64,000 nucleotides of DNA, from assembly GCA_964485695.1 (NCBI GenBank), contig CAZAKZ010000006.1, positions 1 through 64,000 of the forward strand, given 5' to 3'. Shown here in pieces: positions 8,358-17,584 of this stretch. Positions within the stretch are counted from its first letter, which is position 1. Each line of letters begins with the position of its first letter. Made by a program: the position numbers and the translations under genes. The notes beneath the pieces were generated by a model. That model had not been told where the DNA came from. It was given only the letters and a program-made list of their open reading frames with translations, and made no database searches. The stretch comes from CAZAKZ01 sp964485695 (GTDB taxonomy: Bacteria > Planctomycetota > JAFGQW01).

Positions 8358-9508
8358 GAATTCTTCTTCTTATCCTCCGGGAGATGTTCCACAGGAAAAC
8401 GCATTTCTTCCTCGGTTTCATGGCCATCTTCACCGCAGTGTCCCTCATCGTCGCCTTCATTACCGCCGGTGAAGCTTCAAAACGCGAGACAACGAGGTTG
8501 ATGAGGGACCTGGGATACAATCTCCGTATCATACCCGGGAACACCGACATGGAGGATTTCTGGAAGGATGGCTTCTCGAAATTCTCCATGCCCGAGAGCT
8601 GTGTTCAAAAGCTGAGTTCATACGCAGGACTATCCATTTCTCACCTGACACCTGTATTGCAGAAAAATATCACCTGGAGAGAAAAGGAATTGATCTTGAC
8701 CGGACTTGGACCGGAGGCTTCATCGCCAGGAAAAAAGAAATCTCCCATGGTATATTCCATTGATCCGGGCACGATATTCATGGGACATGAGCTTGCAAAG
8801 GCCCTGATTCTGAAGCCGGGTGAGACGGTCAATATATCCGGGCATGATTTCCGGATCGTCAAGTGTCTATCAGAAAGCGGAAGCCTGGATGATATTCGGA
8901 TTTTTGCCTGCCTGGAAGATGTCCAGAGATTGCTGAAAATGGATGGGAGGATAAACGAGATCAAGGCCTTGAAATGCCTTTGCCCCGTCGGAAGCGGGGG
9001 AGAAACCACTTCACTCCAGGCGTTGCGTGATCAAGTGGGCCTGGTTCTTCCGGATACCAAGGTACTTCTCATGCAAACCATCGCTTCCACCAGAGAACGG
9101 CAGAGAGCCATGGCGGAGATGTACTTCAACCTTGTCTGCCCGATCATCATACTCGCCTGTATGATCTGGATTGGTGTAATTGCATGGGTCAATGTCAGGG
9201 AAAGAACCAGGGAGATCGGCATTTTCCGTGCGCTCGGATTCAGCTCTTTCGAAGTGGCAAGTCTTTTTCTCGGGAGAGCCGTTCTTGTCGGACTGATCGG
9301 AGCTGCCATCGGTTTTGGCGCGGGGACAATCCTGGCGCTGGGACTGGGCCCTCAGGTCTTTCATGTCACCGCGAAGAAAATTGCACCCGAATTCAGCCTG
9401 ATATTTTTGTCCCTTGGGATTGCTCCGGTTATCTGTGCAATTTCGACGTTTATTCCGTCCATGCTGGCCGTGGTCAAGGACCCGGCCGTCACCCTGAGAA
9501 GGTCGTGA
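8342..9508 (+). CDS. ABC transporter permease, MacB/FtsX family
   Basis: A 388-residue membrane component of a type VII (MacB/LolCE-like) ABC system. It has one N-terminal helix (about residues 14-38), a large extracytoplasmic MacB-PCD-like domain (about 40-250), and three C-terminal helices forming the FtsX domain. The characteristic REIGIFRALGFSSFEV sits before the second helix. Such systems act as mechanotransmitters that drive envelope lipoproteins or effectors rather than import solutes. The ATG at 8342 lies inside the preceding gene (16-bp overlap), and the ATPase gene starts one base after the stop, so the three are one operon. Confidence 0.88.
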   Translation: MEVELRILLLILREMFHRKTHFFLGFMAIFTAVSLIVAFITAGEASKRETTRLMRDLGYNLRIIPGNTDMEDFWKDGFSKFSMPESCVQKLSSYAGLSISHLTPVLQKNITWREKELILTGLGPEASSPGKKKSPMVYSIDPGTIFMGHELAKALILKPGETVNISGHDFRIVKCLSESGSLDDIRIFACLEDVQRLLKMDGRINEIKALKCLCPVGSGGETTSLQALRDQVGLVLPDTKVLLMQTIASTRERQRAMAEMYFNLVCPIIILACMIWIGVIAWVNVRERTREIGIFRALGFSSFEVASLFLGRAVLVGLIGAAIGFGAGTILALGLGPQVFHVTAKKIAPEFSLIFLSLGIAPVICAISTFIPSMLAVVKDPAVTLRRS

Positions 9509-9509
9509 G

Positions 9510-10166
9510 ATGATCAGGCTGAAGCAAGTCTCCAAGGTCTTCAAGACTTCAAGAGGCCAGGTAAAGGCCCTGGACGATGTCAGTCTCTCTGTTCGAAAGA
9601 ACGAATTCGTCGTGGTCCGTGGCCCGAGCGGAAGTGGAAAGACGACGCTCCTGTTCACTCTGGGAGGAATGCTCGAACCGAACACAGGGCAGGTCATCGT
9701 GTGCGATCGGGATGTGTATTCAATGAGTTCTCGAGCGAGAGCAAAATTTCGAGCCGGAACCATCGGATTTGTTTTTCAGATGTTTCATCTCGTGCCATAT
9801 CTGGACGTGCATGAGAACATCGTACTTACTCCCAGAGCTGGACATCAGAGGAGAAATATCGACACCGGCGAACTTGTCGATCGCCTGGGTCTTTCGAGCC
9901 GGATTCATCACAAGCCATCCGAACTGAGCGCAGGCGAAATGCAGCGGACGGCCATCGCCAGGGCGATATTCAGGCAACCGGAGATCATCCTGGCGGATGA
10001 ACCGACCGGGAACCTCGATCCAGGTAACACCCGTGAGATCATCGATCACCTGTGCGAGTATCACAGTAGCGGCGGAACTGTGGTCATGGTAACGCATGGT
10101 AGAGAAGCGGAGAGCCATGCGGATCGCATTATTCGATTGGAGGAAGGGAGAATCGATATAGCCTGA
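9510..10166 (+). CDS. ABC transporter ATP-binding protein, LolD/MacB type
   Basis: A 218-residue nucleotide-binding subunit pairing with the FtsX-type permease upstream. Visible motifs in order: Walker A GPSGSGKTT (about residues 36-44), Q-loop (FQMFHLVPYL), signature LSAGEMQRTAIARAI, Walker B IILADEPTGNLD and H-loop VTHGRE. The signature is LSAGE rather than LSGGQ, a common variant in this subfamily. One base separates its ATG from the permease stop. The length is normal for a single-domain LolD-like ATPase. Confidence 0.92.
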   Translation: MIRLKQVSKVFKTSRGQVKALDDVSLSVRKNEFVVVRGPSGSGKTTLLFTLGGMLEPNTGQVIVCDRDVYSMSSRARAKFRAGTIGFVFQMFHLVPYLDVHENIVLTPRAGHQRRNIDTGELVDRLGLSSRIHHKPSELSAGEMQRTAIARAIFRQPEIILADEPTGNLDPGNTREIIDHLCEYHSSGGTVVMVTHGREAESHADRIIRLEEGRIDIA

Positions 10167-10198
10167 AGGAGATACACCTTCCGGTTAGATCTGGCTCC

Positions 10199-10222
10199 TT
10201 CTGGAATAACTTCTGGAATAAA
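10199..10222 (+). repeat. Tandem 12-bp repeat abutting a start codon
   Basis: TTCTGGAATAAC followed directly by TTCTGGAATAAA, ending one base before the ATG at 10223. It occupies the place of a Shine-Dalgarno sequence, which is otherwise absent, so it could affect translation of the giant lipoprotein. Chance slippage is an alternative. Confidence 0.6.
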
Positions 10223-13200
10223 ATGAATCGGTGCAGACAGCCTGGTCATTACCACATTAAAAATGTCCTCATTCTGAATGTAGCCCTGATATGCGTTCTG
10301 TTCAGCTGCAGAAAACAGAAGGGTGAAGACTGGCCGACCTTCAGGTACGATTCTGCGCGGAGTGGAGCGACTGCCGGCAAACTGACGTTACCGGTGTACC
10401 TGCAATGGATCTACAAGCCGGCCCACCTTCCCAGACCGGCGTGGCCGGTTCCGGGAGAGGAGAATGCGAGGTCCCATCTTGACAGCTCTTATCATGTTTG
10501 TATCGCCGACGGGATGGTCTTCTTCGGTTCTTCAGTAGACAACAAGCTCTACGCGCTGGATGTACGAAGCGGGACTGTCAGGTGGAGCTTCTTCTCCGAG
10601 GGACCCATACGTTTCGCCCCCACAGCAAGGAAGAACCGGGTCTACTTCGGTTCCGACGACGGCCATGTCTACTGCCTCGAATCAAGGGGTGGAAAGCTGT
10701 TATGGAAATACAGACCCGGCCCGTCGGACAGGAGAATCCTTGGCAACGGACGGATGATCTCGAGGTGGCCGATTCGGACGAGCGTCCTGGTCGATGGCGG
10801 GACAGTCTATTTCGGGGCAGGTGTTTTTCCCAATGAGGGAGTATACATCTGTGCCCTGAGTGCAGAGGACGGATCCGTCCTATGGAAAAACGATACGATG
10901 GGCGACCGATCCCACGAACTGGACTTCGGTGGGATCTCTCCGCAGGGGTACCTGGTGGCTTCTAATGAGAGACTGTACGTCCCTTCGGGAAGAGCCATGC
11001 CGGCGGCCTTTGACAGACGCTCGGGCGAGTTTCTGTATTTTTGCTTCGGAGGAAAATATGCAGGAGGTACCTGGACGCTGGTTGCTGACGACACACTCGT
11101 TGCCGGCGTGGACAATCGGGGTATCTCTGAGAAGGTGGCCTATGATGCGAAAACCGGTAAAAAAACGGAAGACTTGCATGCCTGGCACTCGGGTATCGAC
11201 GCGGTCGTTACCAAGGATTATTCCTACGTGCTCACGAAAAAAGAAATCCTGGCTCTTGATCGAAGTAAATTCAGGGAGGTCATCGATAAAGTAAAGGGGG
11301 TGAAAATAATACAGGGTATTTTTGCCAGGCAACTTTGGGATTTGAACTATGTACTCAGCCAGAAGGGTACGAAGGATATAGAAAAAAAGAAAAAGCTGAG
11401 AAACGGCCTTTCCATCAAGATAAATAAATTACTGGAAATGGAACGGACATATAAGGAATCGGTAGAGAAATGGATACTCCCGATCAAGGGGCTCAAATGC
11501 CTGGCAGTGGCCGGGGACAAGGTCGTCGGCGGTGGGGAAAACCTGGTTGTTTTGATAGATTCTGAGACCGGAAAAGAGGTCTGGAGGGAGAAGATCGAAA
11601 GCGATGTGTGCGGACTCGCTGTTGCCGAGAACAGGCTGTTTGTCAGCACGACTAGCGGCAAGATATACTGTTTTGGTGAAGGAACTGGAAAGACGTCCGA
11701 AATACGCAAGACCCATTTTTCTACACAGGTATACAGTAAGGACAGTCTGACTCGGTTCTATGTCGACGCAGCTAATAAAATTCTCCGAGAGACAGGAAAA
11801 ACAAAAGGGTATTGCCTTGTTCTTGGTTGTAACAAGGGGAGGCTATCCCATGAGCTGGCAAAGAGAAGCGAGTTGAAGATCATCGGGGTGGAATCCACTC
11901 CAGGACGCGGCTACAAAAACTGGGCACTGGCACAGGGTAGGACAAAACTGGACCGAGCCGGGTTGTATGGATCCCGAATCGTTCTGGAACGCTGGGACCT
12001 GAAATCACTTCCTGATTACTTCGCCGACCTTATCGTGAGCGATGAGGTGCTCGTATCCGGGAATTTCGACCACACACCCGAAGACCTGTTTCGCGTACTC
12101 AAACCCTGTGGAGGAACGATCTGTCTCGGAGTGCTGGAGAAGGATTTTTCCCTGTTGAAACCCACAGTTCGACAGGAACTGGTGAACCGGTTCAGGAAGG
12201 CGGGTTGCCGGATTTCCGAGAATTTCGAGAGCGGGGAGTACTGGCTCAAGGTCGAACGGGGACCGCTGGAGGGTGCAGGGCAGTGGACATCGTTGTTTGG
12301 AAATCCTCAGAACACGGCCTGTTCCAGCGACCTGCTTGTCAGGAGTCCCATGAGCGTGCTCTGGTACGGTGAACCCGGATCGGAGAACATGATCGACCGC
12401 CACGCGAAATCACCCGGTCCTGTAGCCATGGACGGTCGCCTTTTCATCCAGGGCGAAGAGATGATCGAGGCCTATGATGTCTATAACGGTACCAAACTAT
12501 GGCAAAGGAAGATTCCGGGAGCTGTTCGACCTAGAGCGGATGTCGACGGGGGGAATCTATCACTGACCAGAAGTGGACTGTATGTAGGTATTTTCAATGA
12601 GTGTATTCGGCTCGATCCCGCTACTGGAAGAACCATCAGAAAATACAAGGTTCCTGCTTCAGGGAAGAATGAAGAAATCCGCTGGGGGGTCTTGGAATTT
12701 TCCGGGAATTTGCTGTACGGAACCCGCGCTCCAGCACTGAAAAATACATATACTTCACTCTATGACACCTTGGTGGAAAATGGGAAGTGGCGCAAGAGTG
12801 AAGATGTTCCCGTCGGCTACAGGGGAGAACTGGAGAACTTGAAGAGAAGTTTTTCATCCCCGGACAAGAAATTTTACAATCATTACAAAAGGACCGGTTC
12901 TCTGTGGCGGAGGATGGAGGATTACCCGAAGTGGGAAATTTATGAGCATTCCACAGGGGCGTTGACTGACAGGTTGATGGTCAGTGATATGGTTTTTGCC
13001 CTGGATCCGGAATCCGGAGATACAGTCTGGAAGTACCCGGGGCAGCGGATTGCTCATGTGACCGTGACATTCGGGGATGGGAAGATCTTCTTCACGGAAA
13101 GTGGTGTTTCTCCTGAGGAGAAAAAACGTGCGCTTGAGATTCAGGAAGAATCCATCAAAAGAGGCATCCATATCCCAAGTGGAAAAAAAATTGAATTTGA

Positions 13201-14896
13201 AGGTCGCGACATCAGAAAACTCGTTTGCCTGGATGCTGTCACGGGAAGGAAAATATGGGACAAATGCCTGGATCTTACTGAATGCGGGGGAGACGCGATG
13301 GGAGCGGCATTCAGCGACGGATTGGTACTGTTTTTCTCGAACATGGGATGTCATCACGCCTGGGACCATAAAAACGGATCGATGAAATGGAAACGAATCA
13401 CTGCCATCTCCTCAGAAAACGGTGAAGTGGTCTGGTCCCAGCCCAAAAACTATCGGACCCGGCCTTTGATCATCGGGAGTCGGGTGTTCATCGAGCCACG
13501 GGCCTGTGATCTACACACCGGTGAAATCCTGATGCGGGAACACCCTATTACCGGCCATAAAGTCCCTTTGGAGTATCTGCGTCCCGGCCACGCTTGCGCC
13601 ATATCATCAGCGTCGGCCCATGCTCTATTCTACCGCTCCTTTTGCGCAGCAATCTGGGATGTGACGACCGACAGTGGTCTGGCATTGATCGGTGGCATGC
13701 GGCCCGGCTGTTTGATCAATATCATTGCAGCCAGCGGCGTTTTGTTGTTTCCAGAAGCAAGCGCAGGCTGCACCTGTTCCTTCCCTCTTCGATGTACTGC
13801 CGTTTTGAAGCATGAAGAAAAGAGGCCTCAGCCGTGGACGGTATTCATCTGCAGCGGACCTTTGAAAACGGTAGAACATCTTGCCGTCAATCTGGGTGCT
13901 CCGGGAGACAGAAAGGACAGGGATGGGACGGTCTGGTTTGCTTATCCCAGGCTGAAGACCGAATCCCTGCTTGTTCATTATCCAAACTACGGAATCATGT
14001 TCGACCTGAAAGACATCGTTGCCTCAGGCCTTGGATATTTCAGTCAGAATGACCGAGGAGTGTCCATCAAGGGCACGGACAAACCTTGGTTGTATACGTC
14101 GGGGTGTGTTGGATTGAGAAGATGTGAGATCCCCCTCATCGATGACATCTGGGGAGAGGAACCGGGTTCATATGAAGTCCGTATCGGTTTCAGTGCTCCC
14201 GAGACCGACAAGATCGGACTGCGAAAATTTGACATCTCACTACAAAAGAAAATCGTACTCGCCGATATGGACATTCTGAAGGAAGCTGGTGCCCCGTCTA
14301 CGTCGGTAGTAAAAGTGTTCAAAGGAACTCCCGTGAAGAATACGCTCATCGTGGAATTCTTGACCGGGAACGATAGTCCGAATCTGCAGCAGGCCCCGGT
14401 GGTGAATTTTATTGAAATCGTACGAGAAGGCGAACAACGTGCCGAAAAAGTGAAGAAACCGGTACGGATCTTGAACGAAGACATGACCAGAGCACTGGTT
14501 CAGCAGGCTCGGACCGATTTGAGTCGAAGCAATCATGCCGAAGCCTTGGATAAATTTCATGCCGTTCTGGATGGAGCTGTGTCCGAAGACATGATCCTCA
14601 AGGCGCTCGAAGGAATATCCGCTATTAAGAGTAGAAAGTCACTGAGCCGGCTTGTGCGGTACTGCAGAGACACCGCTCCAATATTATGGAATTACCGTGA
14701 GCCGGCTGATGAGCTCAAGAACGCGGCAACGGGGGCATTTGTCGCCATTGCATTGCAAACAGCCAAAACCGATGAAGACAAAGCGGTAAGGATGTTGAAA
14801 TATGCATTGACGATCGTGCCCGAGAAAAGTCGGAATGACGTGATCAAGAACTTGCAGAAACTTGGTGTTGCAGTCGAGAAAAGAAGCAGTAAGTAG
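10223..14896 (+). CDS. Giant lipoprotein: PQQ-type beta-propeller, methyltransferase-like fold, second propeller
   Basis: 1557 residues. The N-terminus has a hydrophobic segment ending in a lipobox-like VLFSC (Cys at about residue 29), predicting export and lipid anchoring. Residues about 35-490 carry PQQ/BamB-type propeller blades (DGMVFFGSSVDNKLYALD, KNRVYFGSDDGHVYCLE). Residues about 510-690 look like a class I SAM methyltransferase fold: a GxxxG-type loop VLGCNKGRLS, an acidic residue after the second strand (IIGVES), and a later segment PDYFADLIVSDEVL. Propeller blades resume at about 700-1290, followed by a helical C-terminal region. It follows the ABC genes in the same direction. A SAM-type domain in an exported protein is odd. 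It may bind another ligand or only keep the fold. The start is weakly supported, with no Shine-Dalgarno and a tandem repeat before the ATG. Confidence 0.75.
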   Translation: MNRCRQPGHYHIKNVLILNVALICVLFSCRKQKGEDWPTFRYDSARSGATAGKLTLPVYLQWIYKPAHLPRPAWPVPGEENARSHLDSSYHVCIADGMVFFGSSVDNKLYALDVRSGTVRWSFFSEGPIRFAPTARKNRVYFGSDDGHVYCLESRGGKLLWKYRPGPSDRRILGNGRMISRWPIRTSVLVDGGTVYFGAGVFPNEGVYICALSAEDGSVLWKNDTMGDRSHELDFGGISPQGYLVASNERLYVPSGRAMPAAFDRRSGEFLYFCFGGKYAGGTWTLVADDTLVAGVDNRGISEKVAYDAKTGKKTEDLHAWHSGIDAVVTKDYSYVLTKKEILALDRSKFREVIDKVKGVKIIQGIFARQLWDLNYVLSQKGTKDIEKKKKLRNGLSIKINKLLEMERTYKESVEKWILPIKGLKCLAVAGDKVVGGGENLVVLIDSETGKEVWREKIESDVCGLAVAENRLFVSTTSGKIYCFGEGTGKTSEIRKTHFSTQVYSKDSLTRFYVDAANKILRETGKTKGYCLVLGCNKGRLSHELAKRSELKIIGVESTPGRGYKNWALAQGRTKLDRAGLYGSRIVLERWDLKSLPDYFADLIVSDEVLVSGNFDHTPEDLFRVLKPCGGTICLGVLEKDFSLLKPTVRQELVNRFRKAGCRISENFESGEYWLKVERGPLEGAGQWTSLFGNPQNTACSSDLLVRSPMSVLWYGEPGSENMIDRHAKSPGPVAMDGRLFIQGEEMIEAYDVYNGTKLWQRKIPGAVRPRADVDGGNLSLTRSGLYVGIFNECIRLDPATGRTIRKYKVPASGKNEEIRWGVLEFSGNLLYGTRAPALKNTYTSLYDTLVENGKWRKSEDVPVGYRGELENLKRSFSSPDKKFYNHYKRTGSLWRRMEDYPKWEIYEHSTGALTDRLMVSDMVFALDPESGDTVWKYPGQRIAHVTVTFGDGKIFFTESGVSPEEKKRALEIQEESIKRGIHIPSGKKIEFEGRDIRKLVCLDAVTGRKIWDKCLDLTECGGDAMGAAFSDGLVLFFSNMGCHHAWDHKNGSMKWKRITAISSENGEVVWSQPKNYRTRPLIIGSRVFIEPRACDLHTGEILMREHPITGHKVPLEYLRPGHACAISSASAHALFYRSFCAAIWDVTTDSGLALIGGMRPGCLINIIAASGVLLFPEASAGCTCSFPLRCTAVLKHEEKRPQPWTVFICSGPLKTVEHLAVNLGAPGDRKDRDGTVWFAYPRLKTESLLVHYPNYGIMFDLKDIVASGLGYFSQNDRGVSIKGTDKPWLYTSGCVGLRRCEIPLIDDIWGEEPGSYEVRIGFSAPETDKIGLRKFDISLQKKIVLADMDILKEAGAPSTSVVKVFKGTPVKNTLIVEFLTGNDSPNLQQAPVVNFIEIVREGEQRAEKVKKPVRILNEDMTRALVQQARTDLSRSNHAEALDKFHAVLDGAVSEDMILKALEGISAIKSRKSLSRLVRYCRDTAPILWNYREPADELKNAATGAFVAIALQTAKTDEDKAVRMLKYALTIVPEKSRNDVIKNLQKLGVAVEKRSSK

Positions 14897-14936
14897 TTCC
14901 TGCTTCGGAATGACGGCTTCCTGGCATTGTACCAGT

Positions 14937-14984
14937 TTTTCCACAGGCTGCTAACCGCCAATTGATAAACTCTCGTGGACCGGA
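14937..14984 (+). repeat. Dispersed motif, copy 3 (split form)
   Basis: TTTTTCCACAGGCTGCTA and, after a short spacer, GATAAACTCTCGTGGACC. Both halves recur in the copies at 3138 and 4979. The motif fills the 78-bp gap before the alkaline-phosphatase-superfamily gene and contains its alternative GTG start (14975). Confidence 0.5.
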
Positions 14985-15001
14985 ATAGAGATCATTCTGT
15001 G

Positions 15002-17584
15002 ATGACAGTGATATTCCGCATTGCGGCCGGATTGACTCTCCTGCTGTTCTTGACGACCTTGATCATAACCGGTGTTACGCTCGTAGCGACGGATCGATCC
15101 TCTTCACATGGTGAGTCTCCCCGAGACTTTCAGCGCATTCTTGACAAACTCGAGACCGCTCCGGAGCTGGATACCCCCAGGATCCGGATCCTCAGACAGC
15201 TTCGTGATTCTGCACCTCCTCGGTTACCTGACTGGAATTTCCTGGATCGGACCGGGGCTGCCTCGGTCACTCCACATATTGACAACGACCGGTTCTTCGT
15301 GAAAGTCAGATCCTCACGACAAGGGAACCGTGCCCTTCATTTCAGATGGCCCGTCCCGGTAGAAGGGGGCAGGACCTACTCGATCACCCTCGATCTGGCC
15401 TTACCTCTGGATCATTCCGATTGGAGTCGAGAACTGGTAGCCGGATCGTTCAGGACTGCAGTGGGCTCGACGGTTCGATTCCTGAAAGAACCGATCCCGG
15501 ATACAAACACGGAAGCACTCCAGTGCGTTGAAGACCTCGATGCATTGGGCCGGGAACCAGAAGTCAATATCCTGGGCGCGGATCCTCTTGCCCTTCCCCG
15601 TCGCTTTCTCCAAGAGGTGAAGGGAATGGGCGACCTAGAGTCGTGGGTGAAGCGGTCACTCCGGGCTATCGGGAAGGGAAAGAAGGAGGTCAATCCCTGG
15701 TTCTCCGCCCCGTTGATTTTCACCGCACCGAAGGATGCAGCCCAAGCCGTCCTGGGTCTGGACCTGACCGATCTGGCCGGGCCCTTTCTCCTCAGGTGGG
15801 AATGCACGCACTACCTGCCCGGTAGCGGTCTTGTTGCGGATCTTCCGGGCGCGTATCGATACGGTCGGACCCACAGCGAGACGATTTATCTGAAACGCAT
15901 GGTTGAGGCGGAAAGGGATCACCGCCTGAGTTTGATCCTTCCCCCCGCCTCCGTCGCCGGTCTGGTCCTGGATTTTCCACCTCAGGGAGAACTCCTCTTC
16001 GGGATCAAGGCTGAACCTCCCCTGGTTGCATCAGGATCTCCGGGCGCATCCCGCCTCGTCATCGAAGCGGAAGCTCCGGGGGAAAAGCCGATATTACTCC
16101 ACGAGGAGATGATCTCTCCAGCCGAAGTGGGCACGGCGATCCCCTGGGCCGAGCGCCGCGTTGACTGCCGGAAGATGGCCTCCAGAAAGGCAAAGCTCCG
16201 GATCCGTGTCGACGGGATCGGAGGGAACAACAGCGTGGTCGTGGCTCTGTCCGATCCTGTCCTTCATCGCCCGGAACGCGGCGGGGAAATGCCATCCGTT
16301 CTGCTCCTGACCGTGGACTCACTGCGATACGACTACATCGGCAAGACCGTGAACGGGCGCTCCCTGACCCCGAATCTCGACGCTTTCAAGGACCAGGCCG
16401 TGACCGTGAGCCACGGATACGCCGGAGGCGTCAACACGCATCTCTCCTTGCCGTCCATGATGATGAGCCACCGCTTCCTGGAGGTGGACATGGGGCGGTT
16501 CGGGGAACGATTGAAGATCGACATTCCTACGATAGCCGAAGTCCTGGCCGATGCCGGCTGGTTCGTGCGTGCATTCAACCCGGACTTCTACTTTCACAAT
16601 GTACTGAAGGGGTTTCACCGAAGGTTCGTCCACCAGCCTCCAAGGAATCCGGCCGCCGAGGATACGGAACGAGTGAGCGGGGCTCTCTCTTTTCTAAAAA
16701 AGCATCGCAAAGATCCGTTCTTCCTCTGGCTGCACCTGGAAGATCCTCACCTCCCCTGCCTGCCCCGGGTAGAGGATGCGCCGGCGTGGACCCTGCCGGG
16801 TGTTCCGGATCCCGGCGCTGACAATCCCCTCGGCCGGCACGATATCGCCCTCAAGCACAGTGTCTCGAAGAATCCTGCCATGCTCAAAGCGGTTGCACAC
16901 TACTTCCAGGCCGCATACCGGGCCGAGGTTCGGTACGCAGACACCTGGATCGGAAAGGTGCTTCAAGGTCTTCATGACCTGGATCTCGAGGGGAACACCA
17001 TCGTGTTGATCCATGCAGATCACGGAGTTGTGTTGAGAGAAGGCAACGTCGGAGGTCGCGATTCGAACGACGGTACGCTGCGTGTTCCCATGATGATCCG
17101 GTTTCCAGACAGGCTTCCGGCCGGCGTGGAACGTCGCGGGGTCATGAGTCTCGTCGATGTGGCCCCGACTCTACTGGATTTCCTGGACATCCCGGTTCCG
17201 GCCAGCTGGAGGGGCAGTAGCCGGAAGTCCTGGCTCGAGGGCACGGAGCCCGGCTCCACGGAAACCGGAATCTTCGAGAATGGATGGGGCATGGTCCGCA
17301 TATTTGACCTGGCCGTGATCCGCACCCCCGACTGGAGGTACGAGGTGGACCTCCTGGCGCCCGGCAAATCGCCCAGGGGCAAGCTTTACCACTACCAGGG
17401 GACCTCGGGCGAGGCGCGTGATGTGACCGGTCGCCATCCCGCAGTGACAGAGGCGCTCGATGCACGAATCCGGGAAACCCTGAGGACCGCAAGGGACGGG
17501 ATGGTGACCGAGACCATGTCGCGTTCCATGAATAAGTTTTTGAAGCAAGCGGGATACCTGCCGGAAAAGGAGGACACGAATTGA
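15002..17584 (+). CDS. Membrane-anchored alkaline-phosphatase-superfamily protein (sulfatase-like)
   Basis: About 860 residues: one N-terminal membrane helix, about 400 residues of extracytoplasmic beta-rich domain, then a sulfatase-like domain (about residues 435-780). Metal-site elements are visible: LLTVDSLRYD with the first Asp, and IHADHG with the Asp-His pair. At the nucleophile position the sequence reads THLSLPSMM instead of the CxPxR formylglycine motif, so a Ser or Thr would act. This favours a phosphatase or phospho-/phosphoglycerol-transferase activity over sulfate-ester hydrolysis (inference). I prefer the ATG at 15002. The GTG at 14975 is in frame but lies in the repeated motif. 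The stop overlaps the next gene's TTG. Confidence 0.75.
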   Translation: MTVIFRIAAGLTLLLFLTTLIITGVTLVATDRSSSHGESPRDFQRILDKLETAPELDTPRIRILRQLRDSAPPRLPDWNFLDRTGAASVTPHIDNDRFFVKVRSSRQGNRALHFRWPVPVEGGRTYSITLDLALPLDHSDWSRELVAGSFRTAVGSTVRFLKEPIPDTNTEALQCVEDLDALGREPEVNILGADPLALPRRFLQEVKGMGDLESWVKRSLRAIGKGKKEVNPWFSAPLIFTAPKDAAQAVLGLDLTDLAGPFLLRWECTHYLPGSGLVADLPGAYRYGRTHSETIYLKRMVEAERDHRLSLILPPASVAGLVLDFPPQGELLFGIKAEPPLVASGSPGASRLVIEAEAPGEKPILLHEEMISPAEVGTAIPWAERRVDCRKMASRKAKLRIRVDGIGGNNSVVVALSDPVLHRPERGGEMPSVLLLTVDSLRYDYIGKTVNGRSLTPNLDAFKDQAVTVSHGYAGGVNTHLSLPSMMMSHRFLEVDMGRFGERLKIDIPTIAEVLADAGWFVRAFNPDFYFHNVLKGFHRRFVHQPPRNPAAEDTERVSGALSFLKKHRKDPFFLWLHLEDPHLPCLPRVEDAPAWTLPGVPDPGADNPLGRHDIALKHSVSKNPAMLKAVAHYFQAAYRAEVRYADTWIGKVLQGLHDLDLEGNTIVLIHADHGVVLREGNVGGRDSNDGTLRVPMMIRFPDRLPAGVERRGVMSLVDVAPTLLDFLDIPVPASWRGSSRKSWLEGTEPGSTETGIFENGWGMVRIFDLAVIRTPDWRYEVDLLAPGKSPRGKLYHYQGTSGEARDVTGRHPAVTEALDARIRETLRTARDGMVTETMSRSMNKFLKQAGYLPEKEDTN

